Below are positions 25,818 through 34,122 of a DNA stretch of 64,000 bases, in pieces (position 1 is the stretch's first letter; each line of letters begins with the position of its first letter). Both the position numbers and the translations under genes were made by a program. This DNA is from JAAYKT01 sp964408955 (GTDB lineage Bacteria; Bacillota; Clostridia; Lutisporales; Lutisporaceae): positions 1 to 64,000 of the forward strand of contig CAYPBK010000006.1 in assembly GCA_964408955.1 (NCBI GenBank), read 5' to 3'. The notes beneath the pieces are model-generated. The model was not told where the DNA came from. It saw nothing but the letters and a program-made list of their open reading frames with translations, and did no database searches.

Positions 25818-27665
25818 ATGAACAAGAATATTAGAGTATTAAATAACGAGCAAAAACTAGCTGTTGAGCATTTTGAAGGTCCCTGCATGGTATTGGCAGG
25901 ACCCGGCACTGGTAAAACAACTATTATAATAAACAGAGTATTACATTTAATAAAAAACCATAAAATTGAACCAGAAAAAATTTTGGTTGTTACATTTACT
26001 AAAGCGGCAGCGAATGAAATGACGATGAGATTTTATAAAAGCAGTGAAAGCATAAAGGGATATAAACAGGTAACATTTAGTACATTTCATGCAATTTTTT
26101 TCAAAATTTTACAAAGCTACAAAAACTATAAAATAGAGAATTTGATAAATGAAAAAGAAAAAAATACTATTGTAAAAAGCATAATAAACAGTTTGAAGAA
26201 AAATATACTTTTTGACGAACAATATTTTGATGAATTATTAAACGAGCTTTCATATGTTAAAAATACTCTGGCAGATAGCAAAGAATATACGCCAAAACAA
26301 TTGGATAATAAAACATTTTGGGAAATCTATGAAAGATATGAAAGCTATAAAGTAACAAATGAAAAGTTTGACTTTGATGATATGGTAAATAATTGCTATG
26401 AATTATTGCTTTCAAATAAAGCTGTGTTGAAGGATTTAAGATTAAAGTTCAAATACATATTAATAGATGAATTCCAAGATATAAATATACCTCAATTTAG
26501 AACGATAACCCTCCTGGCAGAACCATTAAACAACCTTTTTATTGTTGGAGATGACGATCAATCGATCTATAAATTCAGAGGTTCGAATCCTGAAATAATG
26601 AGAGACTTTTCCAGGCTATTTACTAATGCAAGAATAATAACATTAAAGAATAACTATAGGAACAGCAGCATTATTCTTAGTTTGGCTACATCACTTATCA
26701 ATATTAATAATAATAGATATAAAAAGGAGTTAAAATCAACTAAAGGCATGGGAAACATACCAAGTATAATTCGTGTTGAGGACTATGAACAAGAAGCAGA
26801 GAAAATAACTGCAAAAATTAAATCTTTGCTTAAAAATAAGGAAAATAACGAAACATTAGCCGTTTTATATAGGACAAGGGCACAGTCAGGGACAATGATA
26901 GATAGTTTTATCCGAAACAATATACATTTTATATGCTATGAAGGATTTTCCTATATTCATAACCATTGGATTATGCTCGATGTAATAAGCTATTTGAAAG
27001 CATCTCAAAATATTGATAGAAATAATTCCATTTACAGAATAATAAATAAGCCATACAGAGATATTGGCAGAGCTTTACTAATAAATTCAGACTATAAAAA
27101 GGTTGATATATTGGATAGCTTGTTAAAAAATAAAGAAATAAAAAAATCTTGTTATTACAAGATTAAAGTTCTAGAAGATTCCTTAAACAAGCTGAACACA
27201 ATGGGAGCAGGAAAAGCAGTAGATTATATAATAGATTCCTTGGGCTATAAAGAATATTTAAGGGAATATGCCTTCTCAAATAAATTAAATGAAAAACCCT
27301 TTTATGAAATACTTAATGAAATTAAAAGTATTTCACGGAATTTTATTAGCGTACCGGAATTCTTGAAACATATGGACATGATTATTGGAAAGAATTTTAG
27401 AAAAAGCGCTGTAAAAAACTGTGTAAAACTAATGACCATGCATAAAGCAAAAGGATTGGAATTCGATGTGGTTTTCATTATTGGTGTAAATGATGATATA
27501 AATGAATTAAAAGAAAAAACTGATATAGAAAATATAGAAGAGGAAAGAAGGCTATTTTATGTAGCTATGACAAGAGCAAAGGAAGATTTATATTTTTCTG
27601 TACCAAAATATAGATTTGGTAAAAGAGTGAATCAATCAAGACATCTGGATGAAATCTATATCTAA
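25818..27665 (+). CDS. UvrD/PcrA-like superfamily 1 DNA helicase
   Basis: This 615-residue protein is a 3'-5' SF1A helicase by motif. It has a Q-motif LNNEQKLAVEHFEG (about 6-19), Walker A AGPGTGKTT (about 27-35), motif Ia VVTFTKAAANEM, motif II YILIDEFQDI (about 214-223), motif III VGDDDQSIYKFRGS (about 241-254), motif V MTMHKAKGLEFDVVF and motif VI EEERRLFYVAMTRAKEDL near the C-terminus. It is shorter than PcrA (about 740), ending soon after motif VI without the C-terminal tail. It is probably an accessory repair helicase rather than the main PcrA. The ATG start has a weak upstream site (GGGTGG). Confidence 0.88.
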   Translation: MNKNIRVLNNEQKLAVEHFEGPCMVLAGPGTGKTTIIINRVLHLIKNHKIEPEKILVVTFTKAAANEMTMRFYKSSESIKGYKQVTFSTFHAIFFKILQSYKNYKIENLINEKEKNTIVKSIINSLKKNILFDEQYFDELLNELSYVKNTLADSKEYTPKQLDNKTFWEIYERYESYKVTNEKFDFDDMVNNCYELLLSNKAVLKDLRLKFKYILIDEFQDINIPQFRTITLLAEPLNNLFIVGDDDQSIYKFRGSNPEIMRDFSRLFTNARIITLKNNYRNSSIILSLATSLININNNRYKKELKSTKGMGNIPSIIRVEDYEQEAEKITAKIKSLLKNKENNETLAVLYRTRAQSGTMIDSFIRNNIHFICYEGFSYIHNHWIMLDVISYLKASQNIDRNNSIYRIINKPYRDIGRALLINSDYKKVDILDSLLKNKEIKKSCYYKIKVLEDSLNKLNTMGAGKAVDYIIDSLGYKEYLREYAFSNKLNEKPFYEILNEIKSISRNFISVPEFLKHMDMIIGKNFRKSAVKNCVKLMTMHKAKGLEFDVVFIIGVNDDINELKEKTDIENIEEERRLFYVAMTRAKEDLYFSVPKYRFGKRVNQSRHLDEIYI

Positions 27666-27739
27666 CGAATTATAATTGTATAGCATTTACTTATATTATA
27701 TATTAACATGAATCTAATTTTATGAAGGGAGTTAAATAA

Positions 27740-28507
27740 ATGGATTACAAAGCAGATATCGGTGTATTTGGAGGTTCGGGATTTTATTCATTTATGAATG
27801 ATGTATTGGACATAGAACTAGAAACACCATATGGAAAACCAAGTGATAAGATTTCTATCGCTATCATAGGTACAAAAAAGGTGGCGTTTTTGCCACGTCA
27901 CGGAAAAGAGCATTCATTTCCGCCTCATAAAATACCTTACAGAGCAAATCTATATGCGATGAAACAATTAGGCGTTAAATGTATTATTGCACCTACTGCA
28001 TCCGGAAGTTTAAAAAAAGAAATCAAACCGGGTGACTTTGTGGTTTGTGATCAATTTGTAGACAGGACTTGGGGCAGAGAGGACACGTATTTTAACGAAA
28101 AAGAAACAAAACATATAAGCATGGCAAATCCATATGATGAAGAGCTGCGGAAAATAGCCTGGCAAGCATGTGAAGAGGAGAAGGCAATCTATCATAAAAG
28201 AGGCACTGTAGTGGTAATTCAAGGTCCAAGGTTCTCTACAAAAGCGGAGAGCAGATGGTTTGGAGAGATGGGGTGGGATGTAGTTAATATGACACAATAT
28301 CCTGAATGTGCATTAGCAAACGAGCTTGAGATACCCTATGTAAATATTTCCTTGATTACAGATTATGATGCGGGCTTAGAAGGTGAAGAAGATATTTTAC
28401 CGGTTACTGAAGAAGAAGTTTTCAAAGTATTCAGTGAAAACAACGAAAAAGTAAAAAAAGTAATAGTAAATATGATAAATAAAATAAGTAAAGGTTTTAA
28501 GGGATAA
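27740..28507 (+). CDS. mtnP: S-methyl-5'-thioadenosine phosphorylase (or related 6-oxopurine phosphorylase)
   Basis: This 255-residue MTAP/PNP-family enzyme has GVFGGSGFYSF near the N-terminus (phosphate loop), FLPRHGKEHSFPPHKIPYRAN (about 50-70), APTASGSL (about 87-94), VNMTQYPECALANEL (about 181-195) and DYDAG (about 208-212). Asp in the last block is typical of adenine-type substrates such as MTA. It phosphorolyses MTA from polyamine or methionine metabolism to adenine and methylthioribose-1-phosphate. The polyamine-type decarboxylase nearby fits this role. The ATG follows AAGGGAG. tmk begins two bases after its stop. Confidence 0.85.
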   Translation: MDYKADIGVFGGSGFYSFMNDVLDIELETPYGKPSDKISIAIIGTKKVAFLPRHGKEHSFPPHKIPYRANLYAMKQLGVKCIIAPTASGSLKKEIKPGDFVVCDQFVDRTWGREDTYFNEKETKHISMANPYDEELRKIAWQACEEEKAIYHKRGTVVVIQGPRFSTKAESRWFGEMGWDVVNMTQYPECALANELEIPYVNISLITDYDAGLEGEEDILPVTEEEVFKVFSENNEKVKKVIVNMINKISKGFKG

Positions 28508-28509
28508 AA

Positions 28510-29115
28510 ATGAAAAGTAAAATTATTGTTTTTGAAGGCATAGACCAATCAGGAAAAGGAACTCAATCAAAGCTATTCGTCAACAGATTAAAGGATATGG
28601 GCTTTAAAGTAGAATATATACATTTTCACGATGTTAATACCCCAATTGGTAAGGAGATACAACTTTTTCTTGAAGGAAAAAGAGAATACAATCCCATTGT
28701 AAGGCAGCTTTTATATACTGCTAATCGGTATGAGAGAAATAAGGACATTGGGAATTACTTACAAGAGATGGACTTCGTTATTATTGACAGATACATTCCA
28801 TCAGGATTAGCTTACGGTATGGTTAACGGTCTTGAATTGGATTGGATGCTTGAATTGGAAAGACTCTTACATCAACCGGATTTAGTAATATTACTTGATG
28901 TACCAACAGATATTTCAAAAAAAAGAAAAGAAGAAATAAACAAAGATGTTTATGAAAAAGATTTAAACTTTTTAGAAAAGGTAAGAGAAGCATATTTAAA
29001 GTTGGCAGGACTATTTGGCTGGCTTATTATAAGCGGAAAGGGTAATAAAGATGCAATTCATACTGAAATCTGGGAAAAAGTATGGCAGCATCTTGAAAAG
29101 AATGGAACGTTATAG
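28510..29115 (+). CDS. tmk: Thymidylate kinase
   Basis: This 201-residue P-loop kinase has Walker A EGIDQSGKGTQ (8-18) and a DR motif in DRYIPSGLAYG (about 94-104). A basic LID-like segment KKRKEEINKDVYEK lies near residue 140. It makes dTDP from dTMP. The Gln-containing P-loop and lack of the usual RTREP motif make it somewhat divergent from Bacillus Tmk, so a related deoxynucleotide kinase is possible. A tmk beside a YaaO-type decarboxylase is also found in B. subtilis, which supports the call. It is coupled to mtnP (two-base gap). Confidence 0.8.
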   Translation: MKSKIIVFEGIDQSGKGTQSKLFVNRLKDMGFKVEYIHFHDVNTPIGKEIQLFLEGKREYNPIVRQLLYTANRYERNKDIGNYLQEMDFVIIDRYIPSGLAYGMVNGLELDWMLELERLLHQPDLVILLDVPTDISKKRKEEINKDVYEKDLNFLEKVREAYLKLAGLFGWLIISGKGNKDAIHTEIWEKVWQHLEKNGTL

Positions 29116-29142
29116 GATAAATTCCATTAACCTATAACGTTC
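29105..29142. terminator. Bidirectional terminator between tmk and the decarboxylase gene
   Basis: gaacgttatagg (29105-29116) and cctataacgttc (29131-29142) are perfect 12-bp arms with a 14-base loop. The left arm contains the tmk stop codon. The two genes converge here. Confidence 0.65.
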
Positions 29143-29180
29143 TTATAAATAAGCATTTCATATGCTGCAATTCTGTTATG

Positions 29181-30653
29181 TTAAAAATGTAAATCGCTTA
29201 CAACTTTAATATTATTAACTTCCGGATCCTCTGTTCCCTGCACATATAAATGTGCTTCTTTTAATGCTGTTATATAATCAATTATTTCCTTTGTAATCAG
29301 TTCACCCGGACATAAAACAGGTATACCCGGAGGATATGCCATTAAAAACTCAGAACTAATTTGACCGATGCTGTCCAGTATTGGTATTGAAATTGATTTA
29401 CTATTGAATGCTTCCTTCGGTGAAAGAATTTGCTCAGGGATTTCCGGTACATCAATTATATTAATTTTATTTTTTTGAAAACAACAATGTTGAGAGCTTA
29501 TATCCCGCAGCGCCTTTAATAAAGCATCAACATTTTCTTTTGTATCTCCAAAGGAGAATACACACAAAACATTGTATAAATCCGATAGCTCCGCTTGTAT
29601 ATAATATTTTTCAGCAAGTACTCTTTCCAGCTCATAACCGCTTAGACCAAGATCCTTGCAAGTAATTGTAATTTTTGTAGGGTCAAAATCATAGGCTCCT
29701 TTTTTAGATAAAACATCTTCACCAAAGCAAAACAAGCCTTCAATTTTATTTATTTCTTTTCTCGCATAATCTGCTAATTCCATGGTTTTATTTAAAAGCT
29801 CTTCCCCTTCTAATACCATCTGTTTTCGGGCTACATCCAAGGACGCCATTAATATATAGGAAGGGCTTGTTGTTTGCAATAAGCTCATCACAGTTTTTAC
29901 TCTATTGACATTAACTAAACCTTTTTTAACATGCAGCATCGAACTTTGTGTCATTGAGCCAATTATTTTATGAGTGCTTTGAGAACAAATATCTGCACCG
30001 GCATCTAAAGCAGAAAGGGGTAGCTTTTTATTAAACCTGAGGTGCGGACCATGGGCTTCGTCTACTATAAGAAGCATACCATTTTTATGTACTATATCAG
30101 CTATTCTTTTTATATCAGTAGCTACTCCGTAATATGTGGGGTTAATAATAAGCACCGCTTTTGCATCTTTATTATTGCTGATAACATTTTCAACTGTTTC
30201 CGGTGTTACATTTAGTGCTACGCCGACAGAGTGGTCAATTTCCGGCTGCATATAAACGGGGATTGCACCACTAAGTATAATTCCCGCTGTTACTGACTTA
30301 TGAACGTTTCTAGGTACGATTATTTTGTCACCGGGATTTACAACACTCATAATCATGGCTTGTATAGCACCGGATGTGCCATTGATTGAAAAAAAAGTAT
30401 AATCAGCGTTGTAAGCGTCAGCTGCCAGCTCTTGAGCCTCTTTAATAACTCCCGTGGGCTTATGTAAGCTGTCAACTTGCTGAAATACAGTTACATCTAT
30501 GGAAAAAGCATTAATACCAATAAAGCTTTGAAAGTCCTTCCATATCCCGTTTCCTTTTTTATGTCCCGGAACATGAAAAGGTATAGTATTATTATTAACA
30601 TATTCTAATAAAGCATCGAACAAAGGTGTTCTATTTTGATCCAGTTTATACAA
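29181..30653 (-). CDS. Orn/Lys/Arg decarboxylase (SpeA/YaaO-like, fold type I)
   Basis: This 490-residue PLP enzyme begins TPLFDALLEY followed by FHVPGHKKGNG (about 26-36), typical of the family. It has NGTSGAIQA (about 95), the aspartate block LLIVDEAHGPHLRF, and the PLP lysine Lys229 in STHKIIGSMTQ. The C-terminal domain holds YPPGIPVLCPGE. It decarboxylates a basic amino acid; B. subtilis SpeA makes agmatine from arginine, but the substrate here is not decided by sequence. Translation starts at TTG 30653, directly after an in-frame stop, with AAAGGATG upstream. It has its own promoter and a terminator in its leader. Confidence 0.9.
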   Translation of the reverse strand: MYKLDQNRTPLFDALLEYVNNNTIPFHVPGHKKGNGIWKDFQSFIGINAFSIDVTVFQQVDSLHKPTGVIKEAQELAADAYNADYTFFSINGTSGAIQAMIMSVVNPGDKIIVPRNVHKSVTAGIILSGAIPVYMQPEIDHSVGVALNVTPETVENVISNNKDAKAVLIINPTYYGVATDIKRIADIVHKNGMLLIVDEAHGPHLRFNKKLPLSALDAGADICSQSTHKIIGSMTQSSMLHVKKGLVNVNRVKTVMSLLQTTSPSYILMASLDVARKQMVLEGEELLNKTMELADYARKEINKIEGLFCFGEDVLSKKGAYDFDPTKITITCKDLGLSGYELERVLAEKYYIQAELSDLYNVLCVFSFGDTKENVDALLKALRDISSQHCCFQKNKINIIDVPEIPEQILSPKEAFNSKSISIPILDSIGQISSEFLMAYPPGIPVLCPGELITKEIIDYITALKEAHLYVQGTEDPEVNNIKVVSDLHF

Positions 30654-30673
30654 TTACAATAACACATCCTTTC

Positions 30674-30711
30674 AACATAAAAAAAAGCCTGAACGTCCTT
30701 GCAAGGCTTTT
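30674..30711 (-). terminator. Intrinsic terminator in the decarboxylase leader (possible attenuator)
   Basis: On the minus strand aaaagcct pairs with aggctttt around tgcaaggacgttc and is followed by an eight-T run. It ends only about 20 bases before the decarboxylase TTG start, leaving no room for a promoter in between. It may also end the transcript of the upstream glycosyltransferase gene. Confidence 0.7.
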
Positions 30712-30748
30712 GCAGAGCGATTTATTAACATCTATGAAATTTAATTTT

Positions 30749-30777
30749 ATTATAGTTTAGTATGCATTAAAAATCAA
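30749..30777 (-). promoter_or_regulatory. Predicted promoter of the decarboxylase gene
   Basis: On the minus strand -35 TTGATT (plus 30772-30777) and a perfect -10 TATAAT (plus 30749-30754) are spaced by 17 bases. It lies upstream of the leader terminator, giving an approximately 90-base leader. Confidence 0.6.
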
Positions 30778-30784
30778 ATAAAAA

Positions 30785-31888
30785 TTATTTGTATGTTTTT
30801 ATTATAAAATCAACAATTTCCGTTGTGGAATTAGGCTTCTTAAGAAAAGAGGATATAGTTTTCATACAGTTAAGCTTAACGTCCAAAGATAATATATTAT
30901 TAATTAAATAAGGTATTTTATTTATATTAGAGGCTCTGACAGCAACGCCGTAGTTTAAAAGGAAGTCTGCATTATCAGATTCCTGACCCGGTAGTGGCGA
31001 GAAAATAATCAAAGGCTTTTCCTTTGCTAGCAATTCGGCACAAGTTACACCCCCGGGTTTCGAGATAATAAAGTCTGACACCTCCATTACTTCATGCATA
31101 TTAGGAATAAATCCATATATTATTAAATCATTCAAGGACTTAATGCTTCTTAAGCTCAACTCAAGCTTTTCATTACGACCTGCAACAGCAATAATTTGAA
31201 CATCGTTCAGTACAACATCCAATTCCTTTACTATACGAATAATAGAGCCTAAACCTAAACCGCCGCCCATCACCAAGAATGTTTTTTTATTCTTTAATTC
31301 CAGTTTATCAACTATTTCCTCATGATTTAAAGCTTCTGAAAACTCCGGCTTTATCGGTATTCCAAAAGGCAGAATCTTTTCTTCTTTTACTCCATAAGCC
31401 ATGATACTATGGGTTAAGCTTTCATGGGCAATAATATAATAATCAGTAAAATCATTTATATAAGTAGAGTGAATATTGTAATCTGTGATAATTGTTATTA
31501 GTGGACATGTTACAAAATGTTTTTCTTTTAAACTGGCAATGATGGAAGCTGGGAAACTATGTGTGCATATTATTGCATCAGGTTTAAAATTAAAGATAGA
31601 TTTTTTAAACCTGCCCCTAGTGAGCTTGTTGGTAATGTCATTTATATCAATTATGGGATCGAGCTTGTTTGTCTTTTCATATATCTTTCCCCAGGCTTTC
31701 GGGTATAATTTAAGGATATTTAAATAACTATCCAATATTACTTTGTCCAACAAAGGACTGATAAGACTTATAGTATTGACAATTCTAATATTGTTACTTG
31801 GATCATTGCGGTTAAATGCATCCTTCAAAGTATGCGCAACCTGATCATGTCCATTTCCTATAGAAACAGAAAAAATAAGAATGTTCAA
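30785..31888 (-). CDS. MGDG-synthase/UgtP-like glycosyltransferase
   Basis: This approximately 367-residue GT28-type enzyme begins NILIFSVSIGNGHDQVAHTL, the Gly-His acceptor loop of MGDG-synthase relatives. The mid-region has TIITDYNIHSTYI and IPIKPEF. The donor-binding C-domain has FLVMGGGLGLGSI (about 210-222) and the nucleotide-sugar motif SKPGGVTCAELLAKEKPLI (about 287-305) followed by PGQESDNADFL. It probably glycosylates diacylglycerol or another lipid at the membrane face. The TTG at 31888 is favoured, nine bases after AAAGGAG. The TTG at 31897 directly abuts that site and would add three residues. Confidence 0.82.
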   Translation of the reverse strand: MNILIFSVSIGNGHDQVAHTLKDAFNRNDPSNNIRIVNTISLISPLLDKVILDSYLNILKLYPKAWGKIYEKTNKLDPIIDINDITNKLTRGRFKKSIFNFKPDAIICTHSFPASIIASLKEKHFVTCPLITIITDYNIHSTYINDFTDYYIIAHESLTHSIMAYGVKEEKILPFGIPIKPEFSEALNHEEIVDKLELKNKKTFLVMGGGLGLGSIIRIVKELDVVLNDVQIIAVAGRNEKLELSLRSIKSLNDLIIYGFIPNMHEVMEVSDFIISKPGGVTCAELLAKEKPLIIFSPLPGQESDNADFLLNYGVAVRASNINKIPYLINNILSLDVKLNCMKTISSFLKKPNSTTEIVDFIIKTYK

Positions 31889-31981
31889 ATTTGACAACTC
31901 CTTTATAAGAAAAAGTATAACACATATGAATAATTACATACACTTTTTTCTTCATCTCTTGCTTCTCGCACCTTAATTGCC

Positions 31982-32061
31982 GTTATTGTTCAGATGCAAC
32001 AATAGTTTCAGTATTGCTTATTATTTGGTACGATTGCGAAGTTCCAAGATTAATAATCTAT
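31982..32061 (-). repeat. Dispersed palindromic element, copy 2 (3' half)
   Basis: Read on the minus strand, agattattaat, then cgcaatcgtacc, aaataataagcaatactgaaac and the end gaacaataac match the 3' parts of copies 1, 3 and 4. The terminal gaacaataac is the inverse of the gttactgttc start seen in copy 5. No ORF. Confidence 0.55.
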
Positions 32062-32143
32062 ATTAATATACGCTTAAGTCGCAGCAATATAAATAATGCA
32101 AAATGTGACATATAAATCTTACAAAACATTACATTTTTCATTG

Positions 32144-32169
32144 AAGGGAAAATTTTTTTTTTAAAGAAT
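32144..32169 (+). promoter_or_regulatory. Candidate sigma-H promoter of the spoIIA operon
   Basis: AGGGAAA (32145-32151) and GAAT (32166-32169, in AAAGAATAA) are separated by 14 bases. This is close to the sigma-H pattern (AGGAWWT, then GAAT), the class that drives spoIIA in Bacillus. No good sigma-A boxes are seen. Confidence 0.5.
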
Positions 32170-32202
32170 AATATCATATAAAACTATTATGGAGGGAAAT
32201 AA

Positions 32203-32538
32203 ATGAAAATAGACTTTGAGTCGAAAAAGAACTCTTTAATTATAAAACTCTTTGGAGAATTGGATCATCATAGCAGCGAATACATAAAGGATAGAATTGA
32301 CAGAGAAATAGCCGCTGCTAACCCTAAGAACATTATATTTGACGTTGAGAATTTGAGTTTTATGGATAGCTCAGGTGTAGGTGTGATAATAGGCAGATAT
32401 AAGCATATTTTAGCAAGAGGCGGTAAAGTAGCAATCGTAAATTTAAAGCCTCAGGTTGAAAGAATCTATGAGATATGTGGTTTAAAGAAAATAATACCAA
32501 GCTACAACACCATTAAAACAGCATTAGAAAAATTGTAA
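32203..32538 (+). CDS. spoIIAA: Anti-sigma-F factor antagonist SpoIIAA
   Basis: This 111-residue STAS-domain protein has the phosphoacceptor motif FMDSSGVGVIIGRYK (about 53-67). SpoIIAB phosphorylates a Ser in DSSG, and SpoIIE dephosphorylates it in the forespore. Dephosphorylated SpoIIAA displaces sigma-F from SpoIIAB. The length matches Bacillus SpoIIAA (117). It is the first gene of the three-gene operon, with a GGAGGG site. Confidence 0.97.
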   Translation: MKIDFESKKNSLIIKLFGELDHHSSEYIKDRIDREIAAANPKNIIFDVENLSFMDSSGVGVIIGRYKHILARGGKVAIVNLKPQVERIYEICGLKKIIPSYNTIKTALEKL

Positions 32539-32554
32539 AGGAAGGGAATTCAAT

Positions 32555-32986
32555 ATGAAAATTGATAACGAAATGAAACTTGAGTTTTTAAGCAAATCCC
32601 AGAATGAAAGCTTTGCACGCTCTGTTGTTGCAGCCTTTGCCGCGCAATTAGATCCAACTATTGAGGAATTATCTGAGATAAAAACATCAGTATCGGAAGC
32701 AGTTACGAATTGTATTATACACGGCTATGAGAATAAACATGGATATATAACAATAATATGTAAAATAATAGGTGATACGGTAGAAATTAAAATCACAGAT
32801 AAAGGTAAAGGGATAGAGGATATAAAGCTAGCCAAGCAGCCCTTATACACCAGTAAACCTGAACTGGAAAGATCCGGGATGGGCTTTACAGTAATGGAAA
32901 CTTTTATGAATGAATTAGAAATATTCTCTGAAATAGGAAAAGGTACAACAGTAGTTATGCGTAAAACTATTAAGAATTTATATTAG
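32555..32986 (+). CDS. spoIIAB: Anti-sigma-F factor and kinase SpoIIAB
   Basis: This 143-residue GHKL-type protein kinase has the N-box SEAVTNCIIHGYEN (about 48-61), a G1 loop ITDKGKGIED and a G2 loop ERSGMGFTVMETF. It binds and inhibits sigma-F and phosphorylates SpoIIAA. The gene is 16 bases after spoIIAA and 11 before sigF, keeping the three in fixed ratio. Confidence 0.97.
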   Translation: MKIDNEMKLEFLSKSQNESFARSVVAAFAAQLDPTIEELSEIKTSVSEAVTNCIIHGYENKHGYITIICKIIGDTVEIKITDKGKGIEDIKLAKQPLYTSKPELERSGMGFTVMETFMNELEIFSEIGKGTTVVMRKTIKNLY

Positions 32987-32997
32987 GAGCTTATTAT

Positions 32998-33741
32998 ATG
33001 GATTGGTTAAACTTAAGCCAAAAAGAAATCAATGAAATAATTAAAAAAGCTCAAAATGGAGATAAAGAATCGGAAAGCTATCTTATAAATGAAAATATCG
33101 GGCTAGTAAGAAGTGTGATTAAAAGATTTCTGAATAGAGGCTGTGAATACGAAGATTTGGTTCAAATAGGTAGTATTGGTTTATTTAAAGCAATAAGGAA
33201 TTTCGATGAAAGCTTTAATGTAAGGTTTTCTACCTATGCTATGCCTATGATAATAGGTGAAATAAAAAGATTTTTGCGAGATGACGGTATGATAAAAGTA
33301 AGCAGGAGTTTAAAAGAAATTGCAGTTAAGGCATATGCTTGTAGGGAAGCAATGGAAAGAAATATAGGAAGAGAACCTACAATATCTGAATTAGCTGCAG
33401 AGTTGGATGTTACTAAGGAAGACTTGGTGCTGGCAATTAATTCTCAAAATACAACGCAATCTTTGCATGAGGTACTAAATCAAAACGAAGGTTCGCCAAT
33501 TATGCTGATAGATAAAGTCCCGGATGAGGAGGAAGAAGAACTATCAATAATAAACAAGATTTTATTAAAAGAAATGCTTTCTACACTGGAGAAAAAAGAA
33601 AGGCAGATTATTGTGCTTAGATATTTTAAAGAAATGACACAGGGGCAAATAGCAGAAATACTTGGCATATCACAAGTGCAGGTATCGAGAATTGAGAAAA
33701 AAATCCTTCTTAAATTGCGAGAAAGAATAAAAATGACTTAG
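32998..33741 (+). CDS. sigF: RNA polymerase sigma-F factor (first forespore sigma factor)
   Basis: This 247-residue sigma-70-family protein has region 2 with DLVQIGSIGLFKAIRNFD (about 51-68) and RFSTYAMPMIIGEIKRFLRDDG (about 77-98), region 3 (about 100-155) and region 4 with GQIAEILGISQVQVSRIEKK (about 216-235). Position after spoIIAB identifies it as sigma-F rather than sigma-G. It starts forespore gene expression. The ATG follows TAGGAGC. Confidence 0.97.
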   Translation: MDWLNLSQKEINEIIKKAQNGDKESESYLINENIGLVRSVIKRFLNRGCEYEDLVQIGSIGLFKAIRNFDESFNVRFSTYAMPMIIGEIKRFLRDDGMIKVSRSLKEIAVKAYACREAMERNIGREPTISELAAELDVTKEDLVLAINSQNTTQSLHEVLNQNEGSPIMLIDKVPDEEEEELSIINKILLKEMLSTLEKKERQIIVLRYFKEMTQGQIAEILGISQVQVSRIEKKILLKLRERIKMT

Positions 33742-33814
33742 AAAAGATTTGTAATGATGTATTGATTTAAAAATTAGTAGAATAATAGTATTAGATTATA
33801 TCACGAGGTGAGAA

Positions 33815-33961
33815 ATGTTAAAACTCCGGTATATATTTTTATTGGTTTTACTGATTGCTTTTTTATATACATTGTTTTCCTTATTAAGGAACTTTCCTTT
33901 GGATAATATACCGGAAAAAGCAAAGCTTGTGATATTAGGTATTATTATTTTACGGGGCTGA
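33815..33961 (+). CDS. Small hydrophobic protein, unknown
   Basis: This 48-residue ORF begins MLKLRYIFLLVLLIAFLY and carries one strong hydrophobic segment (about 6-24) plus a second one near the C-terminus (about 38-46). A good GAGGTGA site lies seven bases before the ATG. It follows sigF by 73 bases on the same strand and may be co-transcribed, which would make it a sporulation-time membrane peptide. No homologue is recognised; the coding call rests on the ribosome binding site and composition. Confidence 0.5.
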   Translation: MLKLRYIFLLVLLIAFLYTLFSLLRNFPLDNIPEKAKLVILGIIILRG

Positions 33962-33966
33962 TTCAG

Positions 33967-34092
33967 TTGGAAAATAAAGATTATTATAAGCAAAAGAAAA
34001 ATTATATCATTTTCGAACAAGAAAAAGAAAACGAAATTCGATGTGATATAGAAAAAAAAATTGCTGATAACGTGATGAGAAAGTATGAATAA
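33967..34092 (+). CDS. Small charged ORF, unknown
   Basis: This possible 41-residue product starts at TTG 33967 and is almost entirely charged (MENKDYYKQKKN at the start, EKENEIRCDIEKK in the middle), probably helical. It begins five bases after the preceding small ORF and its stop merges with the terminator stem. The site GGGGCTGA upstream is weak. It could be chance coding in A-rich sequence. Confidence 0.3.
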   Translation: MENKDYYKQKKNYIIFEQEKENEIRCDIEKKIADNVMRKYE

Positions 34093-34122
34093 AAAAGGAA
34101 ACCTATCAGGTTTCCTTTTTTA
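34091..34122. terminator. Bidirectional terminator between the spoIIA region and pbp1A
   Basis: aaaaaaggaaacct and aggtttcctttttt are perfect 14-bp arms around ATC, with an A/T run on either side, serving both converging genes. Confidence 0.85.
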
